Assembly (NCBI RefSeq): GCF_022539315.1
Contig: NC_066322.1
Span: 18,300,765-18,364,764, forward strand
Source of the DNA: Serinus canaria
Lineage: Eukaryota; Chordata; Aves; Passeriformes; Fringillidae
DNA: 64,000 nucleotides
Reading direction: 5' to 3'
In this document: positions 60,619 through 64,000 of the stretch, piece by piece
How positions within the stretch are numbered: the stretch's first letter is position 1
How the letters are laid out: each line of letters opens with the position of its first letter
Made by a program: the position numbers and the translations under genes
Notes under the pieces: generated by a model
What the model saw: only the letters and a program-made list of their open reading frames with translations
Database searches by the model: none
What the model was told of the DNA's origin: nothing

Positions 60619-63600
60619 CACTTTTAGGGTTACTGTGCATTCAGCATGACTGAGATTTTTGAAATAAGTAGAAATTGTATCACTGCTATATCAGCTCTGT
60701 TTTAGGTCTTAAACATACTGAGATCTTTCTTTCAAGATCTGGTAAAAGATAAAGATAATTTGAAGTTACATGAAGATAGCTGTTGTATTTCCAAAGCTAG
60801 ACTAATTGGCAGTTACAAAACAATTAAGTAAAATTCTAAAACCAATGCTGGAAATATATATAACTTAATTTTCCAAAATGGTAACTATAATAGATTTCAA
60901 AGACACCTGGGATTTGAAATTCAACTTTAAGTTGAAATTAAATCAAATAGCATTAAGTCCAGGAGAAGAAAGACCATTGTATCATGTATCTGTACACAAT
61001 TTTCCCAAAAGTTAGATTATGGTGAGGCACAAGTAGTTTAGAGAAAAGACTAATCCCTTCTGGCTTTGGGCCAGACGTAACTTGCATCCAGAAAAGGGAC
61101 AAGGAGCAGCAGAAACTCAAGTTCAGGCAGAAAAGCAAAAAAGCCTTTATACAGATGGAAGCCTTAAATTTCTGAAAAGACAGAATAACTTCTTTTATAA
61201 GGCTGCAACATTTAAGAATTAAGTTAAGAGCATAAAAATAAATCAAAAAATCTCACTTTTCTGTCTAGCCAGTCCCCTGCTCTATAGGCATCCCTTGCTT
61301 AGTGCTCTCTCTTCAGAGTCATGGGTTCTCAAAAATGAGAAAATGGCAGAATTTAGCTGATGCCAGTTCTTAATAGTGACCTATTCTGGAAGGTGTTCAA
61401 TCACAGTGATGACCTCAGTATTCACCCCTGTCAGGTTAAGAGAAACCTACCCTCTTTCCATTCTCCTCCTGTCCACTGTGAATCTTGCAGCAAGGTACCA
61501 CAGGACAGCAGCCAGGGCAGCTGAAAGCTGCAGTTGCTGTCAGTAGTTGGCTAATGAACACCTTGTCTCCTCCAACCCACTACAGCCCTCTTTCTTGTCT
61601 CTTCCATCTGTTGTGCCTTGTCATTTAGACCATGAATTCCTTGGCACAAGGATCGACATTTATGATAAATTTAATAGAATCTTCCACAATGCACAGCCTT
61701 GTCATGGGAACTAAACATAGCTATTAATTAGACCATCCTTCTCTGAAAGACTTGGCTGATATTTTTTCATGCTGGGAAACCAGTGGCATTCATTTATTAT
61801 CTCTTTGAAGCAATCCTGTTTATTTACTTGATTGCTTACAAAGATTCTCAATTCCCAGAAAACAAGAGAAACATCAGGAGGCAGTTCCCATACTCAGGAG
61901 CCTGTTGCTTGCTATGGAAGGGTTGCAGAACAACCTAAAAATCTGAGAAGTTCCTGGCCATCCAAGTCTAAAAATTATTTACAAAATACAAAATATCCAG
62001 ACAGTGTATCAGGCATTCCATAATCCTTTCTTTTGACAGCTGGTCTAGTCATACTATCTTTAGTCTGTATCTGGCAAATCATGTCTTGACTTTCTCTGAA
62101 AGCTACATCCATGCTGCTTCTCTCTTTTCTGCCTACCTTTTATACAGGCAGCATCACTGTGGGATATGGGTATGAGTTCATGGTAAAAGAGAACACCCAG
62201 ACAGTGCAATTTAGCAAAGCAGAGGTCGCATAACTGCAACCTACAGAACAGGTTCAGACATCTGAGTATGTGACATTCTATAGCTGAATTCTCATGAAGC
62301 CCATGAATTTTAAGATGTTATTTTCCTGAAGATAAATAAGGACTTTTTGCTTCATTAATTGCTGATGAATATGAGAGTAAAATATAAAACTAGCAGCATA
62401 CAATTTTAGAGAATTTATAGAAGTGAGGGATTCCCAGGTTCTACCCACTCCAATAGGACTTCCCTGCTAAGCTTTGGCCTTCCACTCTTCAGACTTCTGT
62501 GATCTATCATTGTGATAGCTGTCCTGTGGCTCTTGGCCAGAAGAAACATTTGTTATATGCCCCATCAGTTCAGAGAAGTTGTTGTGCTGCTGAATGCTGC
62601 TTTGGTTTGTCCTGCACTATGTAACACAGGAAGTTTTCTCCTTACAACATCTCTAGGTATTTGCATCCTTGTTGCACTCTTGGGAACAGAGAACATCTTT
62701 TCTGATGCTTGGACTATTTCTCACTCAATACAGTAAAAGCTTTTAAAATATTAATTATTATTAATAGCAAAGTTCTGTGGCTTAATGAAAGCTTTTAACT
62801 TAGAGTTTAAGAAAATAGCAAGGAGGGAAAAGACAGAAAATCCCTTTAAAAAAATAAATAGACCAAAAATCAAACCTTTTTGGTAGCTATGCTGATTATG
62901 CTTCTGACTTTAAGGCTCTAAGCCAAACAGGGTTTGACTATTTGGGTCAAACTTTAAATTTACAGGTCTAAATTAAAAGCTAAACAGGATCTTTCTCCAT
63001 TATCCATCCAAGAAAGTAAGAGTATAAAGACTTTTTAGTCAGGATTAGTCAAGAATTGACATCGGGGGTTTTATTATTCTAATTAGGCACAGGAAAATTC
63101 CTATTCCATTTTGTAATTAAAACAATACACATTCTACCACCTAATTACATTTGACATTTTCAAGGTGTTGGGCGCCAAAGTCTATAATTACAGAAATGCT
63201 GCTGCCTTAAGCAGAACACTCCATAAATATTCATATATTAAATACTCAGTTATGCTGTTTAGAAGACTTTAGAAACATTTGCCTTTTCCTTTTTACAAAT
63301 GTTAGACTTGTAGAAGACACATTTTATATTTGTATTTTTAAAAAGACAGGAAGAAAAATGTTCTTTAGGATATGACATACTGTATATAGCAAATTGACTA
63401 CAGACTTAATCATTAGTAATGTAAGCAGCTATGTCAGAGGTTCATAATCCTTTAGAATGATTTTTTTTTTAGCAGAATAGATAATTACAGTCAGAAATAA
63501 TATAGGAGTCCTGTACTGAAGTCATAAGACAGTAAAATGCAATTCCTAAATTCCTTGATTTTTTAATTAATAATAGAGTCACAGCTTACATACAGTAGTT

Positions 63601-64000
63601 TTTAAAAAAAAGTTATTCACTACCTTTTATTTTAATGTTCTACAATAAAATACCAATTCAAATATTGCCTATTTTTGATAGTTGAATACTGCCCTTTAAA
63701 ACAGTTGCCAGCCTAAAAATACTGTGATCCAAGTAGAGTCTGCCTCATGGCTAAAGCATAAACTATTGTTCAAGGAGAGACTTTCCCTTCCTGATATTGG
63801 AGAAATGGAAAAGTACTGAAGATGTAACTCTAAATGCAAGGTGTTCCATGGGTGGGCCTGCTCTGTGTTTCCATTCTGGAAATTAACCTTTGGGGACATC
63901 TTGATAAAAGAGCATAATTTCTCAAAAGAAGGGACAATAGGCATCTGCTTGTTATGTCCATTTAGCCCACTGGAATAAGTTTGTGTCCTGTAGCAAAGTG

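Larger units (their letters stand above)
53809..64000 (+). other. PLPPR4: PLPPR4 intron 1, 5' portion (window edge)
   Basis: The intron opens with GTGAGT. No later PLPPR4 exon can be recognised up to the end of the window, so intron 1 exceeds 10 kb. Apart from one CR1 copy (56960-57312) and AT-rich or A-rich simple sequence near 60.3-60.6 kb, I see nothing identifiable. The reading frames here are short and unconserved-looking. Confidence 0.8.

Overview
The window reads as vertebrate nuclear DNA, and almost certainly a bird, most likely a songbird. It is AT-rich and mostly non-coding. Its old dispersed repeats are 5'-truncated CR1 LINE tails, the dominant avian interspersed repeat. It holds two GC-rich first exons of neuronal genes and one young class II-like (ERVK/betaretrovirus-like) endogenous retrovirus. 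There are no bacterial genes, no operons and no CRISPR array, and nearly all open reading frames are chance frames. The species call is an inference from repeat content, not from a marker gene. Only two exons are recognisable host coding sequence. 

Layout. (1) 1-5573: start of intron 1 of PLPPR5 (minus strand), with a CA microsatellite and two CR1 fragments. (2) 5574-5804: PLPPR5 coding exon 1, inside a CpG island (about 5340-6330) with overlapping GC boxes and two G-quadruplex-type tracts upstream of the start codon. (3) 6431-19689: intergenic DNA with CR1 remnants and an LTR-like segment near 14.5-14.9 kb. (4) 19696-24794: a 5,099 bp endogenous retrovirus, plus orientation, with two 630 bp LTRs, a 6 bp target duplication (CAGATA), primer-binding site, polypurine tract, an open matrix-like gag start, a frame-broken GC-rich gag middle, a degenerate nucleocapsid and an env tail. 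There is no room for pol. (5) 24801-53440: intergenic DNA with an unexplained CpG island at 34850-35155, a minisatellite, a 25 bp near-perfect palindrome and a composite CR1 remnant. (6) 53450-53930: CpG island with a perfect CRE palindrome and coding exon 1 of PLPPR4 (53731-53808, plus strand). (7) 53809-64000: start of PLPPR4 intron 1, with one longer CR1 3' fragment. 

How it fits together. PLPPR5 (PRG-5) and PLPPR4 (PRG-1) are paralogous phospholipid-phosphatase-related membrane proteins of neurons. They lie head to head, about 48 kb between start codons, matching the order and orientation I know from human chromosome 1p21. The window is therefore the shared 5' regulatory domain of the pair plus the beginnings of both first introns. 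The retrovirus is the only recent, lineage-specific arrival in it. It sits about 14 kb upstream of the PLPPR5 start and 29 kb upstream of the PLPPR4 start, with its LTRs pointing toward PLPPR4.
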